Origin: Sphingobacterium allocomposti
GTDB taxonomy: Bacteria; Bacteroidota; Bacteroidia; Sphingobacteriales; Sphingobacteriaceae
Direction: 5' to 3'
Assembly: GCF_008124885.1 (NCBI RefSeq)
Contig: NZ_VNHX01000008.1
Location: 1-64,000, forward strand
DNA: 64,000 nt
Below are positions 35,076 to 43,823 of this stretch, piece after piece. Numbering within the stretch: position 1 is the stretch's first letter; every line of letters starts with the position of its first letter. The notes under the pieces were generated by a model. It saw nothing but the letters and a program-made list of their open reading frames with translations, made no database searches and had not been told where the DNA came from. Both the position numbers and the translations under genes were made by a program.

Positions 35076-36130
35076 AAAACAGGGTATTCATAAACGGTAT
35101 CGGCGCTGTGACCCCGCAGGGAATCTGGAGGCCATCCTTTTTTGAGGAGGCAGTGCCCATAGATTCGCCCATCACAGCCGCGATACAGCCTTCGTACAAG
35201 GCGCTGATTCCACCGGCACTAATACGAAGGATGTCAAGAGGAATAAAGATGGGAATATTTGCTGCACAGCAGGCGCTCGATGAGGCAGGGGTTAGCACAC
35301 CGGAGGCCATAATTGTAGGCACAGGATTAGGTTGTTCCGAAGACTCTGAAAAATTCCTTCGTACTATACTTGACAACGATGAACAATTTCTGACGCCCAC
35401 CTCGTTTATCCAGTCCACGCACAATACCGTCGCGGCCCAGATCGCGTTACGTTTGGCTTGTCAAGGGTATAACTTCACTTACGTAAACCGTTCCGTATCT
35501 TTCGAGTCCGGTATGCTGGACGCCATGTTGCAGATCCATTCGGGAGAGGTAGCAAATGTTTTGGTTGGCGGCGTAGATGAAATCTCTGATCATACATATT
35601 CGCTGCTGCAGCGCATTGGCTATATAAAACCCGACGGTGTGAACGAATCGATAAAAACTAGTCAGACACAGGGAGTGAACTACGCCGAGGGAGCTACTTT
35701 CTTTTTGCTGAGCGGTGAGAGAACGGCGGAAAGCTACGCAGAACTCGTCGATGTACATATCATAAACAGCGTTGGAGAGGATGAAATAACTGCCACCATC
35801 AGCGGTTTTCTTCAGGGTAACGGCCTTACGAGCCACGATATAGACATTGCTATATTAGGAATTAACGGAGATAAGGCATTTGACAGCTACTATTTCCCGG
35901 TGCAGGAGCAGCTCACAAATGCTGATGTCTTGTATTATAAACACCTCATAGGTCAGTACGATAGCTGTTCCGCCTTCGCGCCCGCTGTCGCTGCGACGGT
36001 AGCGAAACACGGAGCAGCACAGCCGATACTCCGTTGGCAGGGGCGTCCACAACGTCCAGTCAAGAATATACTCCTATATAATCAGTACCGGGGGAAAGAT
36101 CATTCATTACTTCTTGTCCGCACATGTTAA
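35072..36130 (+). CDS. Catalytically dead ketosynthase-fold protein (chain-length-factor-like)
   Basis: A 352-residue KAS-fold protein starting at a TTG that overlaps the upstream stop (TTGA), the same arrangement as the gene at 28478. All three catalytic positions are altered: Ser (about residue 141, in NRSVSFESGM) replaces Cys; the HGT block reads LGINGDKAFDS; and the GH block reads IGQYDSCSA. The rest of the fold is recognisable (FINGIGAVTPQGIW, VGTGLGCSEDSEKFL). It would act as the partner of the preceding synthase. A longer frame starting inside the upstream gene adds nine residues. Confidence 0.85.
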   Translation: MKNRVFINGIGAVTPQGIWRPSFFEEAVPIDSPITAAIQPSYKALIPPALIRRMSRGIKMGIFAAQQALDEAGVSTPEAIIVGTGLGCSEDSEKFLRTILDNDEQFLTPTSFIQSTHNTVAAQIALRLACQGYNFTYVNRSVSFESGMLDAMLQIHSGEVANVLVGGVDEISDHTYSLLQRIGYIKPDGVNESIKTSQTQGVNYAEGATFFLLSGERTAESYAELVDVHIINSVGEDEITATISGFLQGNGLTSHDIDIAILGINGDKAFDSYYFPVQEQLTNADVLYYKHLIGQYDSCSAFAPAVAATVAKHGAAQPILRWQGRPQRPVKNILLYNQYRGKDHSLLLVRTC

Positions 36131-36897
36131 AGCACGCCGTTTTATTTCCCTTTTTTTTGGTCATAGGCGTGCTGGCGCTGTTGCACGCTATCTGGCAGGG
36201 ATCATTTGGCTGGTTGGCTTTCGTATGCTGTGCGGGAGTGGGCATCACCGCCTGGGGAGCATTCGACATCCGGCTGGGATATTTTACCGAGACATTCTAT
36301 AGAAAAAAACATCTATCATCGAAGTTAGTCGCCCTAACGTTTGATGACGGTCCGACGGCGCACACTGCACAGATATTAGAACTGTTGCAGCAGCACGGAG
36401 CGAAAGCGACCTTTTTCTGTGTAGGGAAGCAGCTATTGGTCTATCCGGAAGTGTTGAAAGAAATCGTACACCAAGGACACACTGTTGGTAACCATACCTT
36501 TTCCCATTCCCGTAGTTTCGGCTTTCTCAACGAAACGCAGGTAAAAGAAGAGATCGGGAGAACCGATGAGGTGATCCGGAACTTGTTGGGACGGTCCCCC
36601 AAATTTTTCCGGCCGCCATTTGGTGTGACTAATCCTTCGGTTGCGAAGGCCGTCAAATACACAAAGCACCAAGTCATCGGATGGAGTAATCGTTCATTGG
36701 ATACCATTACGTTCGACGAAGGAAAAATCTTTGAGCGGGTGTGCAGGAAACTGACACCGGGTGATATTATCCTTTTTCACGATACCTCTCCCCGGACAGT
36801 GGACGTGTTGCGGCGGCTTCTACCTTACTTGCAAAAGGAGGGGTATACCTGCGTTTCTGTCGATGTTTTGTTAAATTTGTACCCGTATGATACGTAA
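36124..36897 (+). CDS. Polysaccharide deacetylase family protein (NodB domain)
   Basis: A 257-residue protein with two N-terminal hydrophobic segments (residues ~4-48) and a NodB homology domain. The motifs are LTFDDGPTAHT with the catalytic base Asp and metal Asp, NHTFSHSR with the two metal His, RPPFG, and DIILFHD. All catalytic residues are present. It probably acts at the outer face of the inner membrane. NodB proteins occur in flexirubin-type clusters, where their substrate is not established; removal of an acetyl or acyl group from an intermediate is possible. It overlaps the genes on both sides. Confidence 0.9.
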   Translation: MLKHAVLFPFFLVIGVLALLHAIWQGSFGWLAFVCCAGVGITAWGAFDIRLGYFTETFYRKKHLSSKLVALTFDDGPTAHTAQILELLQQHGAKATFFCVGKQLLVYPEVLKEIVHQGHTVGNHTFSHSRSFGFLNETQVKEEIGRTDEVIRNLLGRSPKFFRPPFGVTNPSVAKAVKYTKHQVIGWSNRSLDTITFDEGKIFERVCRKLTPGDIILFHDTSPRTVDVLRRLLPYLQKEGYTCVSVDVLLNLYPYDT

Positions 36898-37510
36898 GCT
36901 GATATATTTTTTCTGCTGTATGCTTCCTTACCTCGCCCTGGCGCAGGTGCAGATGTCCCCTGCGGAAGTGTCAGCATTTAAAAAATCTCTTCAGAAAGCG
37001 AAAGAGATAAAAACTTTGGAAACCGATTTCGTGCAGTATAAACATATGAGTTTTATTAAAAAGCCGGTGGAATCTACCGGAAAACTTTATGTTCAGCATC
37101 CCGATCGCTTGAGCTGGTCGTATACAAGCCCGTTTGCATACAAGATGGTGTTTAAGGCGGGAAAGGTGCTCATCAACGATCAGGGGAAAAGACAATCGAT
37201 CGACGTCAGTAACAGCAAGCAGTTTGAGAAAATCAGCCACCTCGTTTCTTCAGCGATCCGGGGAGAGGAATATAATGAAAAGGAGTTTGCCGTTTCTTAT
37301 CTTAAGGAGGCTGGCGGGAGCACGATAAAGCTTGTTCCCAAAACAACGGATACAAAGCGTTATATTAAAGAGATATCCCTGCTTTTCAGCGGGTCCGACA
37401 ACCTGGTTAGGGAAATTATACTCAGAGAGCCTTCGGGAGATTACACCCGCTTTGTCTTAAAAAATAGAAAAATAAATACGAAGTTGCATGATTCGGTTTT
37501 TAATTTTTAG
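36887..37510 (+). CDS. LolA-like outer-membrane lipoprotein carrier protein
   Basis: A 207-residue periplasmic protein with a signal peptide (LIYFFCCMLPYLALAQ, cleavage after LALA) and a LolA fold: LETDFVQYKHMSFIKKPVESTGKLYVQHPDRLSWSY. LolA carries lipoproteins across the periplasm. Cluster-linked LolA paralogues are thought to carry the hydrophobic pigment instead. It overlaps the deacetylase gene by 11 bases and the next lipoprotein gene by 23 bases. Confidence 0.87.
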   Translation: MIRKLIYFFCCMLPYLALAQVQMSPAEVSAFKKSLQKAKEIKTLETDFVQYKHMSFIKKPVESTGKLYVQHPDRLSWSYTSPFAYKMVFKAGKVLINDQGKRQSIDVSNSKQFEKISHLVSSAIRGEEYNEKEFAVSYLKEAGGSTIKLVPKTTDTKRYIKEISLLFSGSDNLVREIILREPSGDYTRFVLKNRKINTKLHDSVFNF

Positions 37511-38111
37511 CTTATACTCCTCATTTCTCCTCGTCTCGTGTGCCGTTTATCGTTATCCTGAAGCAGTCGGCATGCGTGAGTCGGAAATGAAGGAGCTGAA
37601 TACGTACTATATAGACACCACCAAGGCTTTTGTTTATAGGGCAAAGGTGAATGCCTTTAAGCAGGATGTTAATGGAACGCTGCTCGTAAAAGCACTCGCC
37701 GCCGATGAACATCGGATAGCACTGGTTAGTGACTTCGGTCAAACGTTATTTGATTTAACCATTTCTCCCGACAAAGACGTTGTACACTTTATCATGCCCG
37801 ATTTAGATAAAAAGTTTATACGGAAGGAAATTGCAGGGATATTTCGGACGATGACGCAGCGTACATTTGCTTCTTCGGCACTCATGTTTTCAGGAAAGCA
37901 ACATTACCCTGTCTATGTGTCGAACGATAGCTACTATCTGCTCAAACAGCGGGAAGTAGATCGTATAACAAAAACCAAGGGCACAAAGGAGCGTTTTACT
38001 GTCATTTACAACGATGTTAACAGCGGTATTCCCCTTGGAGTAACCGTTGAACATCAACAATTACCGATTACTATTCATCTTTTTTTGGACCGCAACCAGT
38101 CCACTTTATAA
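37488..38111 (+). CDS. Uncharacterised lipoprotein, possible LolB-like partner
   Basis: A 207-residue lipoprotein with a clear signal peptide and lipobox LVSC (Cys about residue 18). The mature part is rich in beta strands (KAFVYRAKVNAFKQDVNGTLLVKAL, HRIALVSDFGQTLFDLTI). LolB is also an outer-membrane lipoprotein that takes cargo from LolA, and this gene directly follows the LolA-like gene, so a LolB-like receiving role is a reasonable inference. I do not see a diagnostic LolB motif. Confidence 0.75.
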   Translation: MIRFLIFSLYSSFLLVSCAVYRYPEAVGMRESEMKELNTYYIDTTKAFVYRAKVNAFKQDVNGTLLVKALAADEHRIALVSDFGQTLFDLTISPDKDVVHFIMPDLDKKFIRKEIAGIFRTMTQRTFASSALMFSGKQHYPVYVSNDSYYLLKQREVDRITKTKGTKERFTVIYNDVNSGIPLGVTVEHQQLPITIHLFLDRNQSTL

Positions 38112-38118
38112 CGGCAAT

Positions 38119-38502
38119 ATGGATACGATATTAGGCGATTTCTACCGCACAGAACAGATTACCCGCACGACAGATACCAGCTATCGTGCAGCGATCCGGC
38201 TTAATGCAGATCATGCTATATTCCGGGGCCATTTCCCCGGAAACCCTGTGACGCCCGGCGTGTGTATGATGCAAATTATTAAAGACCTGTGTGAAGCGAT
38301 CCTTAACAAACCCCTTTTTCTGCTGAGATCTTCCAATGTCAAGTTTATGGCGTTGATCAATCCGTTGGAACATCCGTTACTAACGCTCGACCTGGAGCTG
38401 GTATACGAGGATGAAACACATATTAAGGTGAAAAATGTATCATGCTTTGAGGATACTGTTGCCCTAAAATTAACCAACGTCTATAAAATAGAGCACGAAT
38501 GA
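38119..38502 (+). CDS. ApeI-like hotdog dehydratase
   Basis: A 127-residue hotdog protein. The family block IFRGHFPGNPVTPGVCMMQ holds the catalytic His, and SSNVKFMALINP follows. I chose the ATG at 38119, eight bases after the lipoprotein stop; a longer frame starts inside that gene without support. It resembles the ApeI-type dehydratase of aryl-polyene clusters and would form double bonds in the chain. Its stop overlaps the ATG of the next gene (ATGA). Confidence 0.87.
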   Translation: MDTILGDFYRTEQITRTTDTSYRAAIRLNADHAIFRGHFPGNPVTPGVCMMQIIKDLCEAILNKPLFLLRSSNVKFMALINPLEHPLLTLDLELVYEDETHIKVKNVSCFEDTVALKLTNVYKIEHE

Positions 38503-38984
38503 AATTAGCTGCCTGTATAACCATTTGTCTGCTGGGTTTCCTTGGCATCAACATAGAAGATGTGAGGAGGCAATTTGAGGAAGCAAAAAACTCCAGGGAA
38601 ACGACGGAGACGTTATACACGTCTCTTCAAGGATATACAAAAAACGACCCTGTATTACTGGCGTATAAAGGGGCCTCTCTGATACTGAGAGCGCGCCTCT
38701 TACCTAAACAGGAAGACAAAAGAAAGGCCGTGGTCGAGGGGGTAGCTCTCCTCGACGGGGCTGTGCGGTCAGCTCCGAAGGAGGTGGAGATCAGATTGAT
38801 CCGCTTGGCTATACAGGAAAATGCGCCGAAGGTGATACGGTATAAAAAGAATATGGGAGAGGACAAGCAAATGATTTTAAGTAATTTTGCGGCGCAGCCC
38901 ACGGCAGTAAAGAACCTGGTTAGAAGATATGCACAGCAATCCACACTCTTTACTGCAGAGGAACAGGGAAAATTAGGTCGATAA
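38499..38984 (+). CDS. Uncharacterised exported 161-residue protein
   Basis: A small protein with an N-terminal hydrophobic signal (KLAACITICLLGFLGI) and an all-helical mature region resembling TPR-like repeats (DPVLLAYKGASLILRARLL, AVVEGVALLDGAVRSAPKEVEIRLIRLAIQ). No catalytic motif is visible. It overlaps the dehydratase gene upstream and precedes the glycosyltransferase gene by seven bases, so it belongs to the operon. A scaffold or chaperone role in the periplasm is a guess. Confidence 0.72.
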   Translation: MKLAACITICLLGFLGINIEDVRRQFEEAKNSRETTETLYTSLQGYTKNDPVLLAYKGASLILRARLLPKQEDKRKAVVEGVALLDGAVRSAPKEVEIRLIRLAIQENAPKVIRYKKNMGEDKQMILSNFAAQPTAVKNLVRRYAQQSTLFTAEEQGKLGR

Positions 38985-38991
38985 ACTTAAC

Positions 38992-40173
38992 ATGGTTGGA
39001 AAAGAACAAATAGCAGCGGAAATTGCCCGTCTAGGCATAGTTATTATTATACCGACGTATAATAACGAAAAAACACTATGCCGAATCATAGATGGTGTCC
39101 TTAGCTATACGTCTGCTGTTATCGTCGTTAACGACGGTTCTACCGATGCGACCCGGGAGATTTTAGCGGGCTATGACTTGCCCTATACCCTTCATTTGGA
39201 GCAAAATAGCGGGAAGGGAATGGCGTTGCGGGTGGGCATGCAGCGTGCGCGCCAGTTGGGCTTTTCCTACGCGATAACGATAGACTCCGACGGCCAACAC
39301 TATCCCGACGATATTCCCGTGTTTGTCGAGGAAATCGCCCATGCGGAGAAGGCTGTACTGCTGATCGGGAGCCGTAATATGATGCAGGACACCGTCCCGC
39401 GGAAAAGCAGTTTCGGCAATAAATTTTCCAATTTTTGGTTTTGGTTCGAGACGGGCATTAGATTGTCCGACACGCAGTCGGGTTTTCGGGCCTATCCACT
39501 GCACGCTATATCACAGAAATATTATACCCGAAAATTTGAATTTGAGATAGAAGTTATAGTACGTGCCGCCTGGCGCGGTGTCACCGTAAGGAATGTTCCT
39601 ATAAAGGTGCTATACGACCCTGCGGAACGGGTTTCTCATTTTAGACCTTTCAGAGATTTTGCGCGGATAAGTGTGCTTAATACGGTGTTGGTCTTTTTAA
39701 CCTTTTTTTATATTGCCCCTAGAAACTTCTTTCGAAACTTCAAAAAAAAAAGTCTAACCGAGTTTTTTAAACAGAACGTTCTGGGCAGCGACGACTCGCC
39801 GGAAAAAAAGGCGCTATCAATCGGCCTAGGGGTGTTTATGGGAATAGCGCCGGTATGGGGATTTCAGACGGCCATAACGATAACATTAGCGGTGCTATTG
39901 CGGCTAAATAAGGTATTGGCTTTTGCGTTTTCCAACATTAGCTTTGCTCCCGTTATACCGATAATTATCTATTTTTCCTTGTTGGTGGGGGGGATCGTCT
40001 ATCCGTCAAACGTCATTCTTCAACTAGATGGAATTTCGCTAGAGGCAGTACAGACCCATTTATGGCAATACCTGATTGGTAGTATTTTATTAGCCAGCGT
40101 TATGGCTCTGCTGATTGGGTTTTTAAGCTATTTCCTTTTGAAACGTCAACAGCAATCGATTTCTGCGGATTAA
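38992..40173 (+). CDS. Family 2 glycosyltransferase fused to DUF2062 membrane domain
   Basis: A 393-residue fusion. Residues ~15-240 form a GT-A domain (IIPTYNNEKTLCRIIDG, VVNDGSTDATREIL, and DxD-type TIDSDGQH). Residues ~255-385 form a DUF2062 domain with membrane helices (LGVFMGIAPVWGFQTAITITLAVLLRLNK, SNISFAPVIPIIIYFSLLVGG). The sugar donor and acceptor are unknown; a polyprenyl-phosphate or lipid-linked product is usual for membrane-anchored GT2 proteins. The stop shares a base with the next ATG (TAATG). Confidence 0.9.
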   Translation: MVGKEQIAAEIARLGIVIIIPTYNNEKTLCRIIDGVLSYTSAVIVVNDGSTDATREILAGYDLPYTLHLEQNSGKGMALRVGMQRARQLGFSYAITIDSDGQHYPDDIPVFVEEIAHAEKAVLLIGSRNMMQDTVPRKSSFGNKFSNFWFWFETGIRLSDTQSGFRAYPLHAISQKYYTRKFEFEIEVIVRAAWRGVTVRNVPIKVLYDPAERVSHFRPFRDFARISVLNTVLVFLTFFYIAPRNFFRNFKKKSLTEFFKQNVLGSDDSPEKKALSIGLGVFMGIAPVWGFQTAITITLAVLLRLNKVLAFAFSNISFAPVIPIIIYFSLLVGGIVYPSNVILQLDGISLEAVQTHLWQYLIGSILLASVMALLIGFLSYFLLKRQQQSISAD

Positions 40174-43100
40174 TGGACGGCTTTTTTTACCATATCTACA
40201 GGGCGGTGCAAAAAAACAAGATTGCCGCCTGCGCGATCGCCCTACTGTTCCTGATAGGATGCGGTACACTGGCCCTACGCCTGACATTCGAGGAAGATAT
40301 TACGCAGATCATCCCAAAAGATGAGCGCACCGGCAGGATATCAAAAGCCCTGAAGCAGGTTAATTTTGCGGATAAGATTACGATTTTGGTGGAGAAAGGC
40401 GACACCATCTCTTCGTCTGTATTAACAGAGGCAGCCGCTAAGCTTACCGATTCGTTACAGAGGGATACCCTTTATATAAAACACATCACAGGCAGAATCG
40501 GTACAGAAGAGATGACCTCGGCTTTCGACTTCGTGTATCAAAATCTGCCCTTGTTTCTTGACAGAGAAGATTATACGGTAGTTCAGGACAAGCTGTCGCC
40601 TTCAGCCATCGCTGAACAGGTTGCGCAAAACTACCGCACCCTTATTTCCCCGACCGGCATCATCACCGGCAACTTCTTACAGCGGGATCCGCTAGGCATC
40701 ACAGCACTCGGCCTAAAAAAGATACAACGCCAAGCGGTTGGCGACCGTTTTACGTTATATGACGGATTCATTGTCTCGCGGGACACTACCAAGCTCCTGC
40801 TTTTTTTGGAACCGGTGTATCAGGGAGCCGACACCGAACATAATACGGCGCTTGTCCAGCGGATCCGGCAAGTTTGTGGGCAACTGCAGGCAGCGTACGC
40901 TTCCAGGCTAACGATTTCGTACTATGGAGCCGCACCGATCGCCGTCGCCAATGCGGAGCAGATCAAGAAAGATATCTCGACGACGGTACTCGTCTCGACG
41001 TCTGTATTGATGCTTTTACTGGTATTGTTCTACCGGAATATGTATATTCCTATACTGGTGTTCATACCGACAGTCTTTTCTGTTTTATTGGCTGTAGCCT
41101 GTCTGTATCTATATAAGCCGGTTATCTCCGCTATTTCGCTTAGCATAGGAGCGGTATTGCTTGGAATCACCATCGACTATACACTACATATTCTAACCCA
41201 TTTCAAAAAATCTGGAGACGTACGCGAACTCTACCGTGAGCTGACACGCCCCCTTTTGATGAGCGGCGCGACTAACGCCGTAGCCTTCCTTTGCTTGTTG
41301 TTTGTACACTCAGAAGCACTCGTAGATTTGGGTATTTTTGCATCGATCTGTATTTTTTCATCCGCTATTTTTACACTGATCATTACCCCACACCTCTACA
41401 GACCAAAAAAAGCGATTCAATACCGATCGGTAATAGACCGGCTGGCTTCGTTCCCTTTCGAGAGAAGCAGGATACTTCTAGGATGTTGTCTAGTACTGAT
41501 AGTAGCGAGCTTCTTCACGGGAGGCAGCGTCACTTATAACAACAATATAGCCGATCTTAATTTCGTTCCCGATGATCTTCGGGAGGTGGAAGAGAAACTG
41601 GATCACTTAACGAATGCCTCTTCAAAATCTATCTATCTGGTAGCGACAGGAGCGCATTTTGAAGAGGCTGCGCGGCAGGCGGACAAGCTGGTCCCGCTGC
41701 TAAATGAAGCCAAAAGGCAGGGCGAAATAATCGACTTTTCGGGTGCTAATGCTATGCCGCTCTCCAGGGAGCAGCAGGTGGCTAAAATTGACTATTGGCA
41801 GAGATTTTGGTCTGCGGGCCGGCGTGAACGGGTTATCGGCGGGCTTCAGGAAGCCGGCGAGCAATATGGATTCACGGCAGAAGCACACCGGCCCTTTTAC
41901 GAACTACTGAAATATCAGCATAAACCAGTCACATTGGAGGTGCCTGGCACTCACCAGGTGCTCGGATTGACGGATTATGTCGCGGAACGCGATGGCTTCT
42001 ATACCATAGCAACATTGGTCAAGCTCGATGAATCGAAACGTGAGGCATTCCTAAAGCGGATGACCGCATTTCCTGAAATCCTGCTGATCGACCGCCAAAA
42101 TTTAAATGAAACCTTCCTCGGACAGCTCCGGAATGATTTTAATCGGCTGGTGGGGTATTCTTTTTTCGCTGTGTTATTTATTCTTTGGATCTTTTTCCGT
42201 CGTATAGAGCTGGTTTTGTTGAGCGCAATACCCATCGGACTTACAGGTCTGGTCACTGCTGGCATCATGGGGGCGTTCGGCCTCGAATTCAATATCTTTA
42301 GTGCGATCGTCTGTACTTTGGTGTTTGGACACGGGGTAGATTTCAGTATCTTTATGACAGCGGCCCTGCAGAAGCAGTATAGTACCGGAAAAGACGAGCT
42401 GCAGACTTATAGGACCTCTATCTTACTGGCTGTATTAACGACGATATTAGCCATAGGTGCGCTAATCTTTGCGAAACATCCGGCGTTGCTTTCTATTGCT
42501 TTCGTATCCCTGATCGGCGTTTTTGCTGCCGTCATTATTACGTTCGTCTTCTATCCTTTGTTGTTTCAGTTTTTTATATCCATCCGCGCAAAGCAGGGAA
42601 AATCTCCCTTCACACTAAAAATACTCTTTTTTTCACTGCTGTTTTTTGCGTATTACGGATTAGGCTGTCTCGTACTCTCGATACTTTATAGAGGTTGCCT
42701 CCGTTTTTTTCCTTGGTCGGCCGAAAAAAAGGATGCTGCGTTTAGAAAGACGATGTCTGCCTTTATGAAGTCCGTTCTTTACCTCCATCCGCTGACGAAA
42801 GTCAAGACGCTGAACCCTTACGGAGAGACGTTTGAAAAGCCGGCGGTAATCATCGCGAACCACAGTTCCTTTTTAGATACGCTCTCGCTCGGAATGCTGG
42901 TTCCGAAAGGGATTTTTTTGGTAAACGATTGGGTATGGAACTCCCCCGTTTTTGGCCGGGCCGTAAAAGCGTTAGGCTTTTATCCCGTTAGCAGCGGTCT
43001 GAACGAAGGACTGGGGTACCTGGGTGAAAAGGTTAACCAGGGATACTCATTGATTGTATTTCCGGAAGGTACACGTTCCTATGATAATACGCTAAAGCGG

Positions 43101-43823
43101 TTCCACAAAGGAGCCTTTTATCTGGCAGAGCAATTTGAAATAGATGTACTTCCCGTCTATCTGTTGGGTAATGGCGATGTCCTTCCGAAAGGAGATATCC
43201 TTATCTTTGGAGGAAAGTTGACATCGGTCATCGGTAAACGGATTGACAAATCAGATGAGACCTACGGTGTTGGATATGCCGAGCGTACGAAGCAGATTGC
43301 ACGGGCGTTTCGGAAAGCGTATGCAGCTTGGCGACACAAGGTAGAAGATCGCTACTATTTTCAGAAAAAAATAACACTCGCCTACCTTTATAAGGACGAG
43401 GAGATCGTCGCACGGGTTAAGCGAAATATAAAAGATTTCGCTGCCCTTTACCGGGAGCTGGATCGTTATCTGTCCGACGGATTGAAAGTTTTCCATTTTT
43501 CAGACACCTATGGAGAGCTGGATTACCTGCTGTCCCTATTGAATGGCAATCGTAAGATAAACGGCGTTATCCTTGATGAAGCCAAGAGGGCGGTAGCAGC
43601 GAGTATCTACTGGGTACAGCAGCGGCAAATTCGTTTTCAGGAAACAATAGCCGATCACGTAGAGATTCTTGTGCTCCATCCTGAAATAGAGATCGCGACT
43701 ATTCCTCTCGGGTTGTTGGAATCTGTTAAAGAAATATATACTTTTAAAGAAGAACCTCTGCTGGTAACGGAGGGGTGGACGAAAAGTCAATTGTCAGATT
43801 TACTTATCCGTTATAACCGATGA
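40173..43823 (+). CDS. Fusion of MMPL/RND exporter, PlsC-like acyltransferase and degenerate methyltransferase-like domain
   Basis: A 1,216-residue protein. Residues ~1-810 form two RND halves with about 11-12 membrane helices and two large periplasmic loops (MMPL family). Residues ~860-1050 form a PlsC domain with the NHxxxxD motif in ANHSSFLD (897-902) and FPEGTRS near 963. Residues ~1070-1216 resemble a class I methyltransferase fold (VFHFSDTYGELDYLLSLL, INGVILDEAKRAV), but the glycine-rich SAM motif is degraded. The protein would move and acylate a lipid or pigment at the inner membrane. It overlaps the next gene by four bases. Confidence 0.9.
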   Translation: MDGFFYHIYRAVQKNKIAACAIALLFLIGCGTLALRLTFEEDITQIIPKDERTGRISKALKQVNFADKITILVEKGDTISSSVLTEAAAKLTDSLQRDTLYIKHITGRIGTEEMTSAFDFVYQNLPLFLDREDYTVVQDKLSPSAIAEQVAQNYRTLISPTGIITGNFLQRDPLGITALGLKKIQRQAVGDRFTLYDGFIVSRDTTKLLLFLEPVYQGADTEHNTALVQRIRQVCGQLQAAYASRLTISYYGAAPIAVANAEQIKKDISTTVLVSTSVLMLLLVLFYRNMYIPILVFIPTVFSVLLAVACLYLYKPVISAISLSIGAVLLGITIDYTLHILTHFKKSGDVRELYRELTRPLLMSGATNAVAFLCLLFVHSEALVDLGIFASICIFSSAIFTLIITPHLYRPKKAIQYRSVIDRLASFPFERSRILLGCCLVLIVASFFTGGSVTYNNNIADLNFVPDDLREVEEKLDHLTNASSKSIYLVATGAHFEEAARQADKLVPLLNEAKRQGEIIDFSGANAMPLSREQQVAKIDYWQRFWSAGRRERVIGGLQEAGEQYGFTAEAHRPFYELLKYQHKPVTLEVPGTHQVLGLTDYVAERDGFYTIATLVKLDESKREAFLKRMTAFPEILLIDRQNLNETFLGQLRNDFNRLVGYSFFAVLFILWIFFRRIELVLLSAIPIGLTGLVTAGIMGAFGLEFNIFSAIVCTLVFGHGVDFSIFMTAALQKQYSTGKDELQTYRTSILLAVLTTILAIGALIFAKHPALLSIAFVSLIGVFAAVIITFVFYPLLFQFFISIRAKQGKSPFTLKILFFSLLFFAYYGLGCLVLSILYRGCLRFFPWSAEKKDAAFRKTMSAFMKSVLYLHPLTKVKTLNPYGETFEKPAVIIANHSSFLDTLSLGMLVPKGIFLVNDWVWNSPVFGRAVKALGFYPVSSGLNEGLGYLGEKVNQGYSLIVFPEGTRSYDNTLKRFHKGAFYLAEQFEIDVLPVYLLGNGDVLPKGDILIFGGKLTSVIGKRIDKSDETYGVGYAERTKQIARAFRKAYAAWRHKVEDRYYFQKKITLAYLYKDEEIVARVKRNIKDFAALYRELDRYLSDGLKVFHFSDTYGELDYLLSLLNGNRKINGVILDEAKRAVAASIYWVQQRQIRFQETIADHVEILVLHPEIEIATIPLGLLESVKEIYTFKEEPLLVTEGWTKSQLSDLLIRYNR

